Positions 15,972-25,337 of a DNA stretch of 64,000 nt are shown piece after piece. The notes beneath the pieces are model-generated. The model worked only from the letters and a program-made list of their open reading frames with translations. It was not told the origin of the DNA and did not search any database. The DNA lies in assembly GCF_014636175.1 (NCBI RefSeq), contig NZ_BMDW01000014.1, positions 36,272 through 100,271 of the forward strand, given 5' to 3'. The number at the start of each line of letters is the position of its first letter. The stretch's first letter is position 1. The translations under genes were made by a program, and so were the position numbers. The DNA comes from Sphingomonas psychrolutea (GTDB lineage: Bacteria > Pseudomonadota > Alphaproteobacteria > Sphingomonadales > Sphingomonadaceae).

Positions 15972-16796
15972 ATGATCACCGAACTCGCCCCCGCCAAGAT
16001 CAACCTCGCGCTCCACGTCCGCGCGCGCCGCGCGGATGGCTATCACGAGCTCGAAACGCTGTTCGCGTTCGTCGTGGACGGCGACACGGTGACGCTCGCG
16101 CCCGGCCCATTGTCACTCGCCATCACCGGCCCGTTCGCCGCCGGGCTAAGCGGCGAGGGCGACAACCTCATCCTTCGCGCCGCCCGTGCCTTTGCGACGG
16201 CGTTCAGCCTGCCCGAAATCGGTGCCTTCACCCTCGACAAGCACCTCCCCGTGGCGTCGGGCATCGGCGGGGGCTCGGCCGATGCGGCGGCAGCGCTGCG
16301 CGCGCTGGCCAAGGCCAATGCGATTCGGCTCGACGATCCGCGCCTGTTCGACCTCGCCGCCGCGCTCGGGTCGGATGTCCCGGCCTGCCTGCTTGGCCGG
16401 ACCGCGTTGGGGGAGGGGCGGGGCGAACGGCTCCATCCGCTCGACGGGCCGGTTGGTATGCCGACGCTGCTCGTCAATCCCGGCGTCGCGGTGTCGACCG
16501 CCGCGGTGTTCAAGGGCTGGGACGGTGTCGACCGCGGGGCGATGCCCGATGGCGACGCGTTGTCGCTGGCGCTTGCCGGGCGCAACGATCTGGAAGCCCC
16601 CGCGCGCCGCCTCGCGCCTGTGATCGACGACGTGTTGACGGAGCTGGGCGGGGGTAACCCGATCCTCGCGCGCATGTCCGGGTCGGGCGCCACCTGCTTC
16701 GCACTCTATGCCAGCGCGGCCGATCGCGCCGCCGCAGCCGCGCGAATCCGCGCTGCGCAGCCCAGCTGGTGGTGTCTCGAAACGCGACTCGCGTAA
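15972..16796 (+). CDS. ispE: IspE, 4-diphosphocytidyl-2-C-methyl-D-erythritol kinase
   Basis: A GHMP kinase of the non-mevalonate isoprenoid pathway that phosphorylates CDP-methylerythritol. In the 274-residue protein the substrate motif PAKINLALHVRARRADGYHE and the ATP loop PVASGIGGGSADAAAALRAL are both intact, and the C-terminal MSGSGATCFALY motif is present. A ribosome site GGAAGG (15958-15963) precedes the ATG at 15972. A small GC hairpin just after the stop (CGTCCC/GGGACG, 16805-16820) may weaken readthrough. Confidence 0.96.
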   Translation: MITELAPAKINLALHVRARRADGYHELETLFAFVVDGDTVTLAPGPLSLAITGPFAAGLSGEGDNLILRAARAFATAFSLPEIGAFTLDKHLPVASGIGGGSADAAAALRALAKANAIRLDDPRLFDLAAALGSDVPACLLGRTALGEGRGERLHPLDGPVGMPTLLVNPGVAVSTAAVFKGWDGVDRGAMPDGDALSLALAGRNDLEAPARRLAPVIDDVLTELGGGNPILARMSGSGATCFALYASAADRAAAAARIRAAQPSWWCLETRLA

Positions 16797-16827
16797 CACT
16801 TTCGCGTCCCACCGCGGGACGATCGAT

Positions 16828-16985
16828 CGGCGAACTTCCCCAGATACCGCGGGAAACTCCCATTGGCCCCGGTCTTGCTGTGTTCAATCCGAACGAGTCC
16901 GCCGCCCCCAGCGGAGCGCTCGCCGGTGGTCCACGGTCCCCTCGTGCGCCATCCAAGCTGCGGGACGGTGGGGGGAACTTCGCCG
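16828..16985. repeat. Possible degenerate MITE-like inverted repeat upstream of ilvD
   Basis: CGGCGAACTTCCCC at 16828-16841 and GGGGAACTTCGCCG at 16972-16985 are inverted copies matching at 13 of 14 positions. The right end lies inside a GGGACGG...CCGTCCC hairpin. No gene is visible in between. It occupies most of the 275-bp gap between ispE and ilvD, which must also hold the ilvD promoter unless ispE reads through. Confidence 0.45.
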
Positions 16986-17071
16986 TCCCTACGCTTCCGC
17001 ACCGCACCGATTGCCGGCAAAATCGCAACAGACTTGCGTCGAATCATCGATTGGCGACATAGGCTGTCGCC

Positions 17072-18793
17072 ATGACCAACCGCTTCGACAAATCCCGCTT
17101 GCCCAGCCGCCACGTGTCGGTCGGCCCCGAACGCGCTCCGCACCGCAGCTATTATTACGCGATGGGCCTGACCGAGGAGGAAATCGGCCGCCCGTTCGTC
17201 GCGCTCGCCAGCGCCGGGAATGACAGCGCGCCGTGCAACACGCTGCTCGATGTACAAGCCGATGCGGCGCGCGGTGGCGTGATCCAGAACGGCGGCATGC
17301 CGCGCCGCTTCAACACGATCACCGTCACCGACGGCATCGCGATGGGGCATCAGGGGATGAAATCCTCGCTCGTCAGCCGTGAGGTGATCGCCGATTCGGT
17401 CGAGCTGTCTGTGCGCGGGCATTGCTATGATGCGCTGGTCGGCTTTGCCGGATGCGACAAATCGCTACCCGGCATGATGATGGCGATGCTGCGGCTCAAT
17501 ATCCCGAGCATCTTCGTTTATGGCGGATCGATCCTGCCCGGTCGCTACGAGGATAAGGACATTACCGTCGTCGACGTGTTCGAAATGGTCGGACGCTTTG
17601 CGGCGGGGACGTGCCCGATCAGCGAATTGCACGAGATGGAAAAGGTCGCTTGTCCCGGTCACGGCGCGTGCGGCGGACAATTCACCGCCAACACCATGGC
17701 GTGCGTCGGCGAGGCGATCGGATTATCGCTGCCGAACAGCAACATGGTGCCCGCTCCTTATTCGACGCGCGAACAGATTGCGGTCGCGGCGGGCTATCAA
17801 GTGATGGAATTGCTCGAACGCAACATCCGCCCGCGCGACATTTGCACCCGCGCCGCCTTCGTCAACGCCGCGCGCGTGGTCGCGGCGACCGGTGGATCGA
17901 CTAATGCCGCGCTGCATCTGCCCGCCATGGCGAGCGAAGCGGGGATCGAATTCGATCTGTTCGACGTTGCCGAGGCGTTCAAATCGACGCCGTACATCGC
18001 CGATCTCAAACCCGGCGGCCAATATGTCGCGAAGGACATGTATGAAGCGGGCGGCGTCTACATGCTGATGAAGACGATGCTCGGCGGCGGTTTCCTCGAC
18101 GGCAATTGCCTGACCGTCACCGGCAAGACGCTCGGCGAGAATATCGATCAAGTCACCTGGAACCCCGATCAAAAGGTCATTTACGACGTCAAAACGCCGA
18201 TCAGCTCGACCGGTGGCGTCGTCGGCTTGCGCGGGTCGCTCGCACCCGATGGCGCGATCGTCAAGGTCGCCGGGATGCACCGCCTCCAATTCACCGGCCC
18301 GGCGCGCGTGTTCGATTGCGAGGAGGATTGCTTCGCCGCAGTCGAGGCGCGTTCGATCAACGAAGGCGAAGTGATCGTCATCCGCTATGAAGGCCCCAAA
18401 GGCGGCCCCGGCATGCGCGAGATGCTCTCGACCACCGCCGCGCTCTACGGCCTCGGCCTCGGCGAGAAGGTCGCGCTGATCACCGACGGACGCTTTTCGG
18501 GCGCGACGCGCGGCTTTTGCATCGGCCATGTCGGGCCCGAGGCGGCCGATGGCGGGCCGATTGCGCTGATCGAGGATGGCGACACGATCCGGATCGATGC
18601 CGAGGCCGGGACGATCGACCTCGACGTGCCCGAGGACGTCCTCGCCGTGCGCCGCGCCGCATGGACGCATCGGACGAACGATTACCAGTCGGGCGCGCTG
18701 TGGCGCTATTCCCAGACGGTCGGCCCCGCCTATAAGGGCGCGGTCACGCATCCGGGAGCAGCGGCCGAAACTCATGTCTATGCGGATATTTAG
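17072..18793 (+). CDS. ilvD: Dihydroxy-acid dehydratase
   Basis: Dehydrates 2,3-dihydroxy-isovalerate and -methylvalerate in valine, isoleucine and leucine synthesis. It has 573 residues, the short IlvD form. Cysteines expected to bind the iron-sulfur cluster are C55 (DSAPCNT), C128 ([11 protein letters not shown]) and C200 ([14 protein letters not shown]). GSILPG and the C-terminal [19 protein letters not shown] are present. Sugar-acid dehydratases of the same superfamily are an alternative, but the sequence fits IlvD well. The following lipoprotein gene overlaps its end by about 20 bp, so the run 17072-21813 is probably one operon. Confidence 0.95.
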   Translation: MTNRFDKSRLPSRHVSVGPERAPHRSYYYAMGLTEEEIGRPFVALASAGNDSAPCNTLLDVQADAARGGVIQNGGMPRRFNTITVTDGIAMGHQGMKSSLVSREVIADSVELSVRGHCYDALVGFAGCDKSLPGMMMAMLRLNIPSIFVYGGSILPGRYEDKDITVVDVFEMVGRFAAGTCPISELHEMEKVACPGHGACGGQFTANTMACVGEAIGLSLPNSNMVPAPYSTREQIAVAAGYQVMELLERNIRPRDICTRAAFVNAARVVAATGGSTNAALHLPAMASEAGIEFDLFDVAEAFKSTPYIADLKPGGQYVAKDMYEAGGVYMLMKTMLGGGFLDGNCLTVTGKTLGENIDQVTWNPDQKVIYDVKTPISSTGGVVGLRGSLAPDGAIVKVAGMHRLQFTGPARVFDCEEDCFAAVEARSINEGEVIVIRYEGPKGGPGMREMLSTTAALYGLGLGEKVALITDGRFSGATRGFCIGHVGPEAADGGPIALIEDGDTIRIDAEAGTIDLDVPEDVLAVRRAAWTHRTNDYQSGALWRYSQTVGPAYKGAVTHPGAAAETHVYADI

Positions 18794-19178
18794 CGCGGTC
18801 CTGCTGCTTGCCCTCGCGGCATGCGGAGAACAGCGCACCGACACAGCGACGCTCGCCAAGGTCGAGGCCGAACAGCGCAAGACGCAGGATGACAGCGGCA
18901 ACATCGTCTGCGCGCAGCGCGGATCGAACGATTTTGCGCGCACCTGCACGATCGATCGCGCCGATAGCGATGCCGGGCTGCTTCTGACCGTGCGCCACCC
19001 CGACGGGGCGTTCCACCGCTTGCTGGTGACGAAAGACGGGCGCGGTGTGATCGCCGCCGATGGCGCGGAGCGCGCGACGGTCACCATCATCGGCACGGGC
19101 GAGATCGAAGTCGCGCTCGGCGGCGACCGCTACCGCCTGCCCGCCACCGTCAAGGGCAAGCCTGCGAAAGCGTCATGA
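18774..19178 (+). CDS. Small lipoprotein of unknown function
   Basis: A 134-residue product with a lipoprotein signal peptide and lipobox (LLLALAAC), so it should be lipidated and sorted by the Lol machinery. Two possible ATGs, 18774 and 18780, lie inside the end of ilvD. The mature part contains two further cysteines ([15 protein letters not shown]) that could form a disulfide, followed by a beta-rich region. Its stop overlaps the start of the next gene (ATGA). I do not recognise the family. Confidence 0.75.
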   Translation: MSMRIFSAVLLLALAACGEQRTDTATLAKVEAEQRKTQDDSGNIVCAQRGSNDFARTCTIDRADSDAGLLLTVRHPDGAFHRLLVTKDGRGVIAADGAERATVTIIGTGEIEVALGGDRYRLPATVKGKPAKAS

Positions 19179-20635
19179 CGCCGATCGAAGGACAGCCGAT
19201 CCTGACCGCCGCCCAGATGCGCGCGGCGGAAGATCGCGCAATTGCCGATGGGGCGAGCGTCGAGAGCCTGATGGACCGCGCAGGGGCTGGCGTGGCGGAG
19301 GCGGTGCGGCGATTGGCGGCGGGAAGCCCGGTTCTGGTGCTGTGCGGGCCGGGGAATAACGGCGGCGACGGCTATGTCGCGGCGCGGGTGCTGCGCCAGA
19401 ATGGAGTTGAGGTGCGCGTCGGGGCGCTGGGGGAGCCTAAGACCGAGGCAGCCAGTGCCGCGCGGGCGGCGTGGGCCGGGGCGGTTGAGCGTTTCCCCGA
19501 CGCGCCGCTCGAACAGCACGATATCAGTCCGGTCGTCGTGGAGGCGGTGTTCGGCACGGGCCTGTCCCGCCCGCTTGACGACGACGTTGCGCGGACCATC
19601 AACGCGCTGGTCCAATGCGCGCGCCTGTCCGTCGCGGTCGATCTTCCGAGCGGCGTCGACACCGACACTGGTGCCGAACTTAATCCGCTTTCACTGCCGC
19701 ACTACAGCCTGACGCTCGCGCTCGGCGCACTCAAACCCGCGCATGTCCTGCAACCCGCGGCCAGCGTGTGCGGGGCGGTCCGGCTGCTCGATATCGGGCT
19801 TGGGCTCGATCACATCGGATCGCCGCGCGAGAACGTCAGTGCAGACCAAGTGATTGCGCGCCCCCCGCTATTCGCGCTGCAAGCCGCAGACCACAAATAT
19901 AGTCGCGGTATGGTCGTGGTGATCGGCGGCGCGATGCCTGGCGCGGCGGCGCTAGCGGTCCAATCGGCGATGCGCGCCGGGGCGGGCTACGGCCTGCTGT
20001 TCGCCGAACCGGGGACCGCGATGCCCCATGCCGTCGTCCAGCGCGACTGGTCTCCCCAAGCGCTGACCGCAGCTATCGCCGGTAAACCCAAGGTCGGGAT
20101 CGTGATCGGGCCAGGCCTCGGTCGGGACGACGCTGCCGTAGCGAAGCTCGATGCCGCCATTGCGTCCGAAAGGCCGATCGTGATCGACGGCGATGCGCTG
20201 CACTTGCTTGAGGAGCGCCACTTCGCGATCTTCCGGCACCGCGCGACAATCGTTGATCGCGACCGGCGCGTGTTCCTCACGCCCCATGCGGGTGAGTTCA
20301 AGGCGCTGTTCGGTGCGTGGACCGGCTCAAAGATCGCGGCGGCGCGCGCCGCCGCGCGCCATTCCGGGGCCACGGTTGTCTTCAAGGGGCCTGACACCGT
20401 CATCGCGCACCCCAACGGACACACCAACGTCGCGCTGGCGGGTAGCCCGTGGTTGTCCACGGCGGGCACCGGCGATGTGCTGGCAGGGATTTTGGGTGCG
20501 ACGCTGTTCAGCGCACCCTTTGGTGCGGCAGAAGCCGCCGTCTGGATGCACGCCGAGGCCGCGCGTCGCCTCGGCGGGGCATTCATCGCCGACGATCTTG
20601 CGCGCGAACTCTCCGCCGTGCGAGCCTCGCGATGA
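19175..20635 (+). CDS. nnrD: Bifunctional NAD(P)H-hydrate epimerase / ADP-dependent dehydratase
   Basis: Repairs hydrated NAD(P)H. The 486-residue fusion has an N-terminal YjeF epimerase domain (about 1-210, with VLVLCGPGNNGGDGYVAARV and VDLPSGVDTDTG). Its C-terminal ribokinase-like dehydratase domain (about 225-486) contains GIVIGPGLGRD, the acceptor region FLTPHAGEFKALFG and the anion hole GTGDVLAGILGA. The start ATG overlaps the lipoprotein stop and its own stop overlaps the next start. Confidence 0.95.
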   Translation: MTPIEGQPILTAAQMRAAEDRAIADGASVESLMDRAGAGVAEAVRRLAAGSPVLVLCGPGNNGGDGYVAARVLRQNGVEVRVGALGEPKTEAASAARAAWAGAVERFPDAPLEQHDISPVVVEAVFGTGLSRPLDDDVARTINALVQCARLSVAVDLPSGVDTDTGAELNPLSLPHYSLTLALGALKPAHVLQPAASVCGAVRLLDIGLGLDHIGSPRENVSADQVIARPPLFALQAADHKYSRGMVVVIGGAMPGAAALAVQSAMRAGAGYGLLFAEPGTAMPHAVVQRDWSPQALTAAIAGKPKVGIVIGPGLGRDDAAVAKLDAAIASERPIVIDGDALHLLEERHFAIFRHRATIVDRDRRVFLTPHAGEFKALFGAWTGSKIAAARAAARHSGATVVFKGPDTVIAHPNGHTNVALAGSPWLSTAGTGDVLAGILGATLFSAPFGAAEAAVWMHAEAARRLGGAFIADDLARELSAVRASR

Positions 20636-21813
20636 GCGACCTCATCGTCCGCGTCGCCGCGCGCGGCGAAGGCGTGACCGCCGACGGCCGCCACGCCGCC
20701 TTCGCCGCGCCCGGCGACACGCTGACTCCCGAAAACATCGTCCTCCCCGGCCCGCACCAACAGGCGCCGCCATGCCGCCACTTCCCGCAATGCGGCGGGT
20801 GTCAGCTTCAGCATCTCGATGACGAGAGCTATGCCGCCTTTCTCACTGACCGTATCACCGGCGCGCTCGCCGCACAGGGCGTCGCTGCGCCGATCCGCCC
20901 GCCCGCGCTCTCGCCACCCCGCACGCGCCGCCGCGCCGCGCTCCAAGCCGAGTCCAAGGGCGGGGCAGTCACGCTCGGTTTCAGCGAGGGCGCGAGCCAC
21001 AATATCGTCGATTTGCGCGACTGCTGGATCCTGACGCCGGCGTTGTTCGCCGTCATCGCGCCCTTGCGCAAACTGCTCGCGCGCGTGCTCAAGGGCCGCG
21101 CGCGCATCCATCTCACCGAGATCGACCAGGGCGTCGACGTGCTGATCGAGGGCAAGATCGCCGACGGCTTGGCGGCAATCGAGGCGGTAACCGCCTTCTG
21201 CCTAGCCAACCAGATCGCGCGGCTGGCGATCGACGACGGGATCGGCCCCGAAACACGCTGGGAGCCCGACGGCGTGACGATCACCCTTGGCGGCGTCGCG
21301 GTGCCATTCCCCGCGGGGTCGTTCCTGCAAGCGACGCGGGAAGGCGAGGGCGCCCTTGTGGCAGCAGTAAAGGAAGCGGTCGGGGGCGCAACCGTCTGCG
21401 CCGACCTGTTCGCTGGCCTTGGCACCTTCGCACTGTCGCTGCCGGGCAAGGTCTATGCGGCCGAAGCGGGGCGCGACGTGGTCCTGGCGCTGCAGGCCGG
21501 GGCCGCACGCGCCGGGCGCGCGGTGTTCGCCGAACATCGCGACCTGTTCCGCCGTCCGCTGACCGCGGCCGAATGCGACCGGTTCCACGCGATCATCCTC
21601 GATCCGCCGCGCGCCGGGGCGAAGGAGCAAATTTCGCAACTGGCGGCCTCGAACGTGCCGATCATTGCTTATGTATCGTGCAATCCCAGCAGCTTCGCGC
21701 GCGATACGGATATTCTGTGTAAAGGCGGATACACGCTCGATTGGGTCCAGCCGGTCGGCCAATTCCGCTGGTCAACGCATGTCGAACTTGCCGGACGTTT
21801 CCGCCGAACTTGA
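20632..21813 (+). CDS. TrmA/RumA-family RNA 5-methyluridine methyltransferase with Fe-S cluster
   Basis: A SAM-dependent RNA (uracil-C5) methyltransferase of 393 residues, closest in layout to RlmD-type 23S rRNA enzymes. Cysteines C48, C54 and C57 (CRHFPQCGGC) plus the Cys in LRDCWIL match the 4Fe-4S site of this family. The SAM fold shows CADLFAGLGTFALSLPG, the motif DPPRAGAKEQ and the catalytic cysteine in YVSCNPSSFARD. A normal TRAM domain is missing or very short at the N-terminus. The target uridine cannot be told from sequence. Confidence 0.92.
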   Translation: MSDLIVRVAARGEGVTADGRHAAFAAPGDTLTPENIVLPGPHQQAPPCRHFPQCGGCQLQHLDDESYAAFLTDRITGALAAQGVAAPIRPPALSPPRTRRRAALQAESKGGAVTLGFSEGASHNIVDLRDCWILTPALFAVIAPLRKLLARVLKGRARIHLTEIDQGVDVLIEGKIADGLAAIEAVTAFCLANQIARLAIDDGIGPETRWEPDGVTITLGGVAVPFPAGSFLQATREGEGALVAAVKEAVGGATVCADLFAGLGTFALSLPGKVYAAEAGRDVVLALQAGAARAGRAVFAEHRDLFRRPLTAAECDRFHAIILDPPRAGAKEQISQLAASNVPIIAYVSCNPSSFARDTDILCKGGYTLDWVQPVGQFRWSTHVELAGRFRRT

Positions 21814-21841
21814 TCGACTCTGCCGCGTCAACGAAGACGAA

Positions 21842-21919
21842 CTCGCACGAAGACACAAAGCAAGAAGTTTAAACGCTACTTCTTCGTGTCTTAGTGTCTT
21901 TGTGCGAGATCATTTTTCA
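21842..21919. terminator. Putative bidirectional terminator between convergent genes
   Basis: An inverted repeat CTCGCACGAAGACAC (21842-21856) / GTGTCTTTGTGCGAG (21894-21908), 15 bp with one G-T pair, is followed by ATCATTTTT. It sits between the convergent RNA methyltransferase gene and truA. The motif wording (TTCGTGTCTT...TGTGCGAG) resembles a diverged relative of the inverted element at 24386. Confidence 0.6.
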
Positions 21920-22666
21920 CGCAGGATCAGGATAATCCGCCCGCAGGAAATACAACCCATCCGGCGGGGCATTTAGCCCCAACGCCGCCCGGTCACGCGC
22001 CGCCAGCGCCTTGGCCATATCGTCGGGCGACCATTTGCCTTGCCCGACCAGTGACAGGCACCCGACCATCGATCGCACCTGATGATGCAGGAACGACCGC
22101 GCCGAGGCGAACACGCTGATCCGCTCGCCCTCCGCAACGACATCGAGCCGGTCGAGCGTGCGCAGCGGGCTATCGGCCTGGCAATGTGCCGAACGAAACG
22201 TCGTGAAGTCATGCCGCCCGACCAGCCGCGCCGCGCCCGCCGCCATCGCCGCCGCATCCAGCGGCACCGCGACCCGCCACGCCAGCCCTCGCTCCCAGGT
22301 GAGCGGCGCACGGCGCGTGACGATGCGATATTCGTAATGCCGGGCGACGCACGAAAACCGCGCATGCCACGCCTCGGATACGATCTCGCAGCCGATAATC
22401 GCGACCGGATCGGGCCGCAGCTTCGCGTTGAGCGCTTCCATCAGCCGGAACGGCGTCAGCGCCCGTTCGATATCGACATGCGCGCGCATCCCCAGCGCAT
22501 GCACCCCGGCATCGGTCCGCCCGGCGGCCTGCACCGCGACGCCTTCGCCGGTAATCGCATGGACGGCGCGTTCGATCGCAGCCTGCACGCTCGGCCCGTT
22601 GTCCTGCCGCTGCCAGCCGACGAACGGGCGGCCGTCATATTCGATGCTCAGCGCAAAGCGCGTCAA
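21917..22666 (-). CDS. truA: TruA, tRNA pseudouridine(38-40) synthase
   Basis: Isomerises uridines 38-40 in the anticodon arm. In the 249-residue protein the catalytic aspartate is in [14 protein letters not shown]. The N-terminal [18 protein letters not shown] and the [10 protein letters not shown] motif are standard. It is downstream of fmt with an ATGA overlap (22663-22666). Confidence 0.96.
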   Translation of the reverse strand: MTRFALSIEYDGRPFVGWQRQDNGPSVQAAIERAVHAITGEGVAVQAAGRTDAGVHALGMRAHVDIERALTPFRLMEALNAKLRPDPVAIIGCEIVSEAWHARFSCVARHYEYRIVTRRAPLTWERGLAWRVAVPLDAAAMAAGAARLVGRHDFTTFRSAHCQADSPLRTLDRLDVVAEGERISVFASARSFLHHQVRSMVGCLSLVGQGKWSPDDMAKALAARDRAALGLNAPPDGLYFLRADYPDPA

Positions 22667-23607
22667 AGCTGCGTTCCGGCTGGGATCGGGAAGCCGCGCA
22701 GGAGGTCGGCCGTCGTCATGACGCCGCGCCCCGCGCGTTGCAGCAGCGTGGGCCGGATCGCGCCGGTCCCGCAGGAAATTAGCAGCACTTCATCCACAAC
22801 CCTTCCCCGGCGAAGGCCGGGGCCCAGTTGCGGGCCGCCCATTACTGGGCCCCGGCCATCGCCGGGGAAGGATTGAGCCGCAAGCACCTTCACCCGCTCT
22901 CCCGCCACCTCGAAAAACGCCCCCGGCACCGGATTGAACGCACATACCTGCCGCTCGACCGCCTCGGCGCTTTGCGAGAAATCGAGCCGCGCCTCGGCCT
23001 TGTCGATCTTCGCGGCATAGGTGACGCCCTCCTCGGGCTGCACCTCGGGCAGATACCCGTCGAAGTCCGCCAGCACCTGCACCATCAACCGCGCGCCCAT
23101 CGCGCTCAATTCGTCGGTCAACACCCCGGCCGTCTTGCTCGCAATCGGCGTCGCCTCGCGCAACAGCACCGGCCCGGTATCCAGCCCCGCCTCCATTTGC
23201 ATGATGCAAACCCCCGTCTCGGCATCCCCGGCCAGGATCGCGCGCTGGATCGGCGCCGCGCCACGCCAGCGCGGCAGCAGCGAGGCGTGGACGTTGAGGC
23301 ACCCGCGCACCGGCGCCTCCAGCACCGCGCGCGGCAGGATCAGGCCATAAGCCGCGACCACCGCGATATCCGCTGCGAAAGCGGCGAATTCCGCCTGTGC
23401 CTCTGGGTCGCGCAGCGTGAGCGGCGTACGCACGGCAACCCCCAGCGCGTCGGCGCGCGCCTGCACCGGCGATGGCGTCAACGCCTTGCCGCGCCCGGCA
23501 CGGCGCGGTGGCTGGCTGTATGACGCCACGACGTCATGCCCGGCATCGACGAGCGCCTGCAGCACCGGCACCGAAAAGTCGGGCGTCCCCATGAAGATGA
23601 TTTTCAT
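22663..23607 (-). CDS. fmt: Methionyl-tRNA formyltransferase, with an in-frame repeat insertion
   Basis: Formylates the initiator tRNA. The 314-residue protein starts [19 protein letters not shown] and has the formyl-THF-binding [20 protein letters not shown]. The C-terminal domain contains a stretch (residues ~246-269) encoded entirely by a palindromic family B element, between VKVLAAQ and the conserved [19 protein letters not shown]. Relatives have a shorter loop there. The open frame runs further upstream to 23658, but the ATG at 23607 gives the normal N-terminus. Confidence 0.95.
   Translation of the reverse strand: MKIIFMGTPDFSVPVLQALVDAGHDVVASYSQPPRRAGRGKALTPSPVQARADALGVAVRTPLTLRDPEAQAEFAAFAADIAVVAAYGLILPRAVLEAPVRGCLNVHASLLPRWRGAAPIQRAILAGDAETGVCIMQMEAGLDTGPVLLREATPIASKTAGVLTDELSAMGARLMVQVLADFDGYLPEVQPEEGVTYAAKIDKAEARLDFSQSAEAVERQVCAFNPVPGAFFEVAGERVKVLAAQSFPGDGRGPVMGGPQLGPGLRRGRVVDEVLLISCGTGAIRPTLLQRAGRGVMTTADLLRGFPIPAGTQL
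22801..22871. repeat. Family B inverted repeat unit inside fmt
   Basis: The left arm 22801-22828 and right arm 22844-22871 are near-perfect inverted copies, separated by 15 bp. Each is itself a hairpin with core CCCCGGC/GCCGGGG followed by CCCAGT. The 71-bp unit is read through in frame by fmt on the minus strand. Confidence 0.92.
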
Positions 23608-23652
23608 GGGGGAGGCTTTGCGATTCGAGCGGCACAAAAACAACCCCGTTCC

Positions 23653-23759
23653 CGTCATCCCGGCCTTGTGCCGGGATCCACCGTGCCGCTTGCTCCGTCG
23701 GCAGATATCGAGGGCCGCCTTGGCGGCGCCGTGGACCCCGGCACAAGGCCGGGGTGACG
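23653..23759. repeat. Family A inverted repeat unit between fmt and recR
   Basis: A 107-bp unit with arms CGTCATCCCGGCCTTGTGCC... (from 23653) and GTGGACCCCGGCACAAGGCC... (from 23731). It has the same total length as the unit at 25214. The left hairpin reads ATCCCGGC/GCCGGGAT, a compensated change from the usual ACCCCGGC/GCCGGGGT. It lies in the gap between the divergent genes fmt and recR, so it is in or near both promoters. Confidence 0.92.
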
Positions 23760-23788
23760 AATGGTGTAGGGTCGCCTATCTCTGCCTT

Positions 23789-24385
23789 ATGGCCTCTCCC
23801 GAAATCGAAGCGCTCACCACCGCGCTCGCCCGGCTCCCCGGTCTCGGCCCAAGGTCGGCGCGGCGTGCGGTGCTGCATTTGCTCAAGAAGCGCGAGGCGG
23901 CGCTGGGGCCGTTGCTCAACGCGTTGATGGCGGTCGAAGAACGGCTCTCAACCTGCTCGATATGCGGCAATATCGATACGACCAACCCGTGTGGCGTGTG
24001 CGCCGACCCGCGCCGCGACGCCCGCGCGCTGTGCGTGGTGGAGGAAGTGGCCGATTTATGGGCGCTCGACCGCTCGCGGCTGTTTCCGGGGCGCTTCCAT
24101 GTGCTGGGCGGTCGGCTGTCGGCGCTGGAGGGCGTACGGCCCGAGGATCTTGCGATCGATTCGCTGGTGCGACGCATATCGGAGGGTGGAATCGACGAGG
24201 TCGTGCTGGCGATGAACGCGACGCTCGAAGGCCAGACCACCGCGCATTACATCGCCGAGCGGATCGAGCGCTTCCCGGTGCGGATCACGCAACTCGCGCA
24301 CGGCCTGCCGGTGGGAGGTGAGCTCGATTATCTGGACGAGGGGACTTTGGCGCAGGCGCTGCGCGCGCGGCAGCCGGTGAGTTAA
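23789..24385 (+). CDS. recR: RecR, recombination mediator
   Basis: Works with RecF and RecO to load RecA at gaps. The 198-residue protein has a helix-hairpin-helix region ([20 protein letters not shown]), a four-cysteine zinc motif [16 protein letters not shown] and a Toprim domain ([17 protein letters not shown]). The ATG at 23789 is the normal family start; the longer open frame upstream is made of repeat sequence. Confidence 0.95.
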   Translation: MASPEIEALTTALARLPGLGPRSARRAVLHLLKKREAALGPLLNALMAVEERLSTCSICGNIDTTNPCGVCADPRRDARALCVVEEVADLWALDRSRLFPGRFHVLGGRLSALEGVRPEDLAIDSLVRRISEGGIDEVVLAMNATLEGQTTAHYIAERIERFPVRITQLAHGLPVGGELDYLDEGTLAQALRARQPVS

Positions 24386-24608
24386 GGTTGGTTCGCGCGG
24401 AGACGCGGAGGTCGCGGAGAAGAAGGTAGCAGGGGTTCTCCTGCCGCGCAGCGGCTCTTTCAAAGCGGTAGCCGCAATCTCTCCGTTGCCCGCCAACGCG
24501 GGCGATCTCCCCAAACGAACCACCTCCGCGTCCTCCGCGCCTCCGCGCGAACCAACCTTCTTCGTCTCTTCGCGGCCTTCGCGTCTTTCGCGCCCTTCGC
24601 GTGAACCC
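24386..24608. repeat. MITE-like inverted repeat (E element) between recR and def
   Basis: The left end (24386-24420), beginning GGTTGGTTCGCGCGGAGACG, is mirrored at 24521-24559, ending CGCGCGAACCAACC, over about 34 bp with few mismatches. A second stretch of CTTCGCG-type units follows to ~24608. The inside (about 100 bp) has no convincing gene but contains the small inverted pieces GCGGCTCTTTCAAAGCGG and CGCCAACGCGGGCG. It fills the recR-def gap, so def probably needs a promoter close to 24620-24650. Confidence 0.8.
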
Positions 24609-24658
24609 CTTCTTCTTCAAACCTTGACGCGCCCGCCGCGCTTTCCTAGCTCGCAACC

Positions 24659-25189
24659 ATGGCTGTCCTAGAAATCCTCGAAGTCCCGCACCCCGGCCTC
24701 CGCGCCGTCGCCAAGCCCGTTGCTGTGGTGGATGATTCGGTGCGCAAGATCGTCGCCGACATGTTCGACACAATGTACGATGCGCGCGGCATCGGCTTGG
24801 CGGCTACGCAAGTCGCGATCGAGCAGCGCATCGTCGTGATCGATCTGCAGGAAACAGTGGGGGAAGGTGAAGACGCCAAGGCCGTCCGCACCCCGCTGGT
24901 CTATATCAACCCCGAGCTGATCTCGGTCAGCGATGAAACCAATTTTTACAGCGAAGGCTGTCTCTCGATCCCCGAGCAATATGCCGAGGTCGAACGCCCC
25001 GCCGCCTGCCGCGCGCGCTGGCTCGACGAACAGGGCGAAGCGCATGAAGGCGATTTCGACGGCCTGCTCGCCACCGCCCTGCAGCACGAGATCGACCATC
25101 TGAACGGCGTGCTGTTCATCGACCACATCTCGAAGCTCAAGCGCGACATGCTGCTCAAGAAGCTGACGAAGATGCGTAAGGCGGCTTAA
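24659..25189 (+). CDS. def: Peptide deformylase
   Basis: A metalloenzyme that removes the N-formyl group from new proteins, working after Fmt. The 176-residue protein shows all three motifs: GIGLAATQV, EGCLSIPEQ (metal Cys) and HEIDHLNGVLFID (metal His pair and catalytic Glu). The start ATG is at 24659. fmt lies nearby but is divergent and separated by recR. Confidence 0.96.
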   Translation: MAVLEILEVPHPGLRAVAKPVAVVDDSVRKIVADMFDTMYDARGIGLAATQVAIEQRIVVIDLQETVGEGEDAKAVRTPLVYINPELISVSDETNFYSEGCLSIPEQYAEVERPAACRARWLDEQGEAHEGDFDGLLATALQHEIDHLNGVLFIDHISKLKRDMLLKKLTKMRKAA

Positions 25190-25213
25190 AGGCCGGGTGT
25201 TTACTGTTTCCAC

Positions 25214-25320
25214 CGTCACCCCGGCCTTGTGCCGGGGTCCACCGTGCCGCAATGGCTAGCTTATAATTATATCGTCGCACCAAGCCGCCTGGTGGACCCC
25301 GGCACAAGGCCGGGGTGACG
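25214..25320. repeat. Family A inverted repeat unit between def and an unknown ORF
   Basis: A 107-bp unit. The left arm starts CGTCACCCCGGCCTTGTGCC at 25214; the right arm 25292-25320 is its inverted copy. The 41-bp centre is AT-rich (CTTATAATTATAT region) unlike the arms. It sits 24 bp after def and could end its transcript. Confidence 0.93.
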
Positions 25321-25337
25321 AAGTAGGAGAGCACATT

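Noticed and set aside
17723..19096. 457-codon minus-strand open frame opposite ilvD
   Set aside because: Shadow frame without domain signatures; ilvD and the lipoprotein gene explain the region.
23417..23788. Upstream extension of recR through the family A unit
   Set aside because: It contains only repeat and antisense-fmt sequence; the ATG at 23789 gives the normal RecR start.
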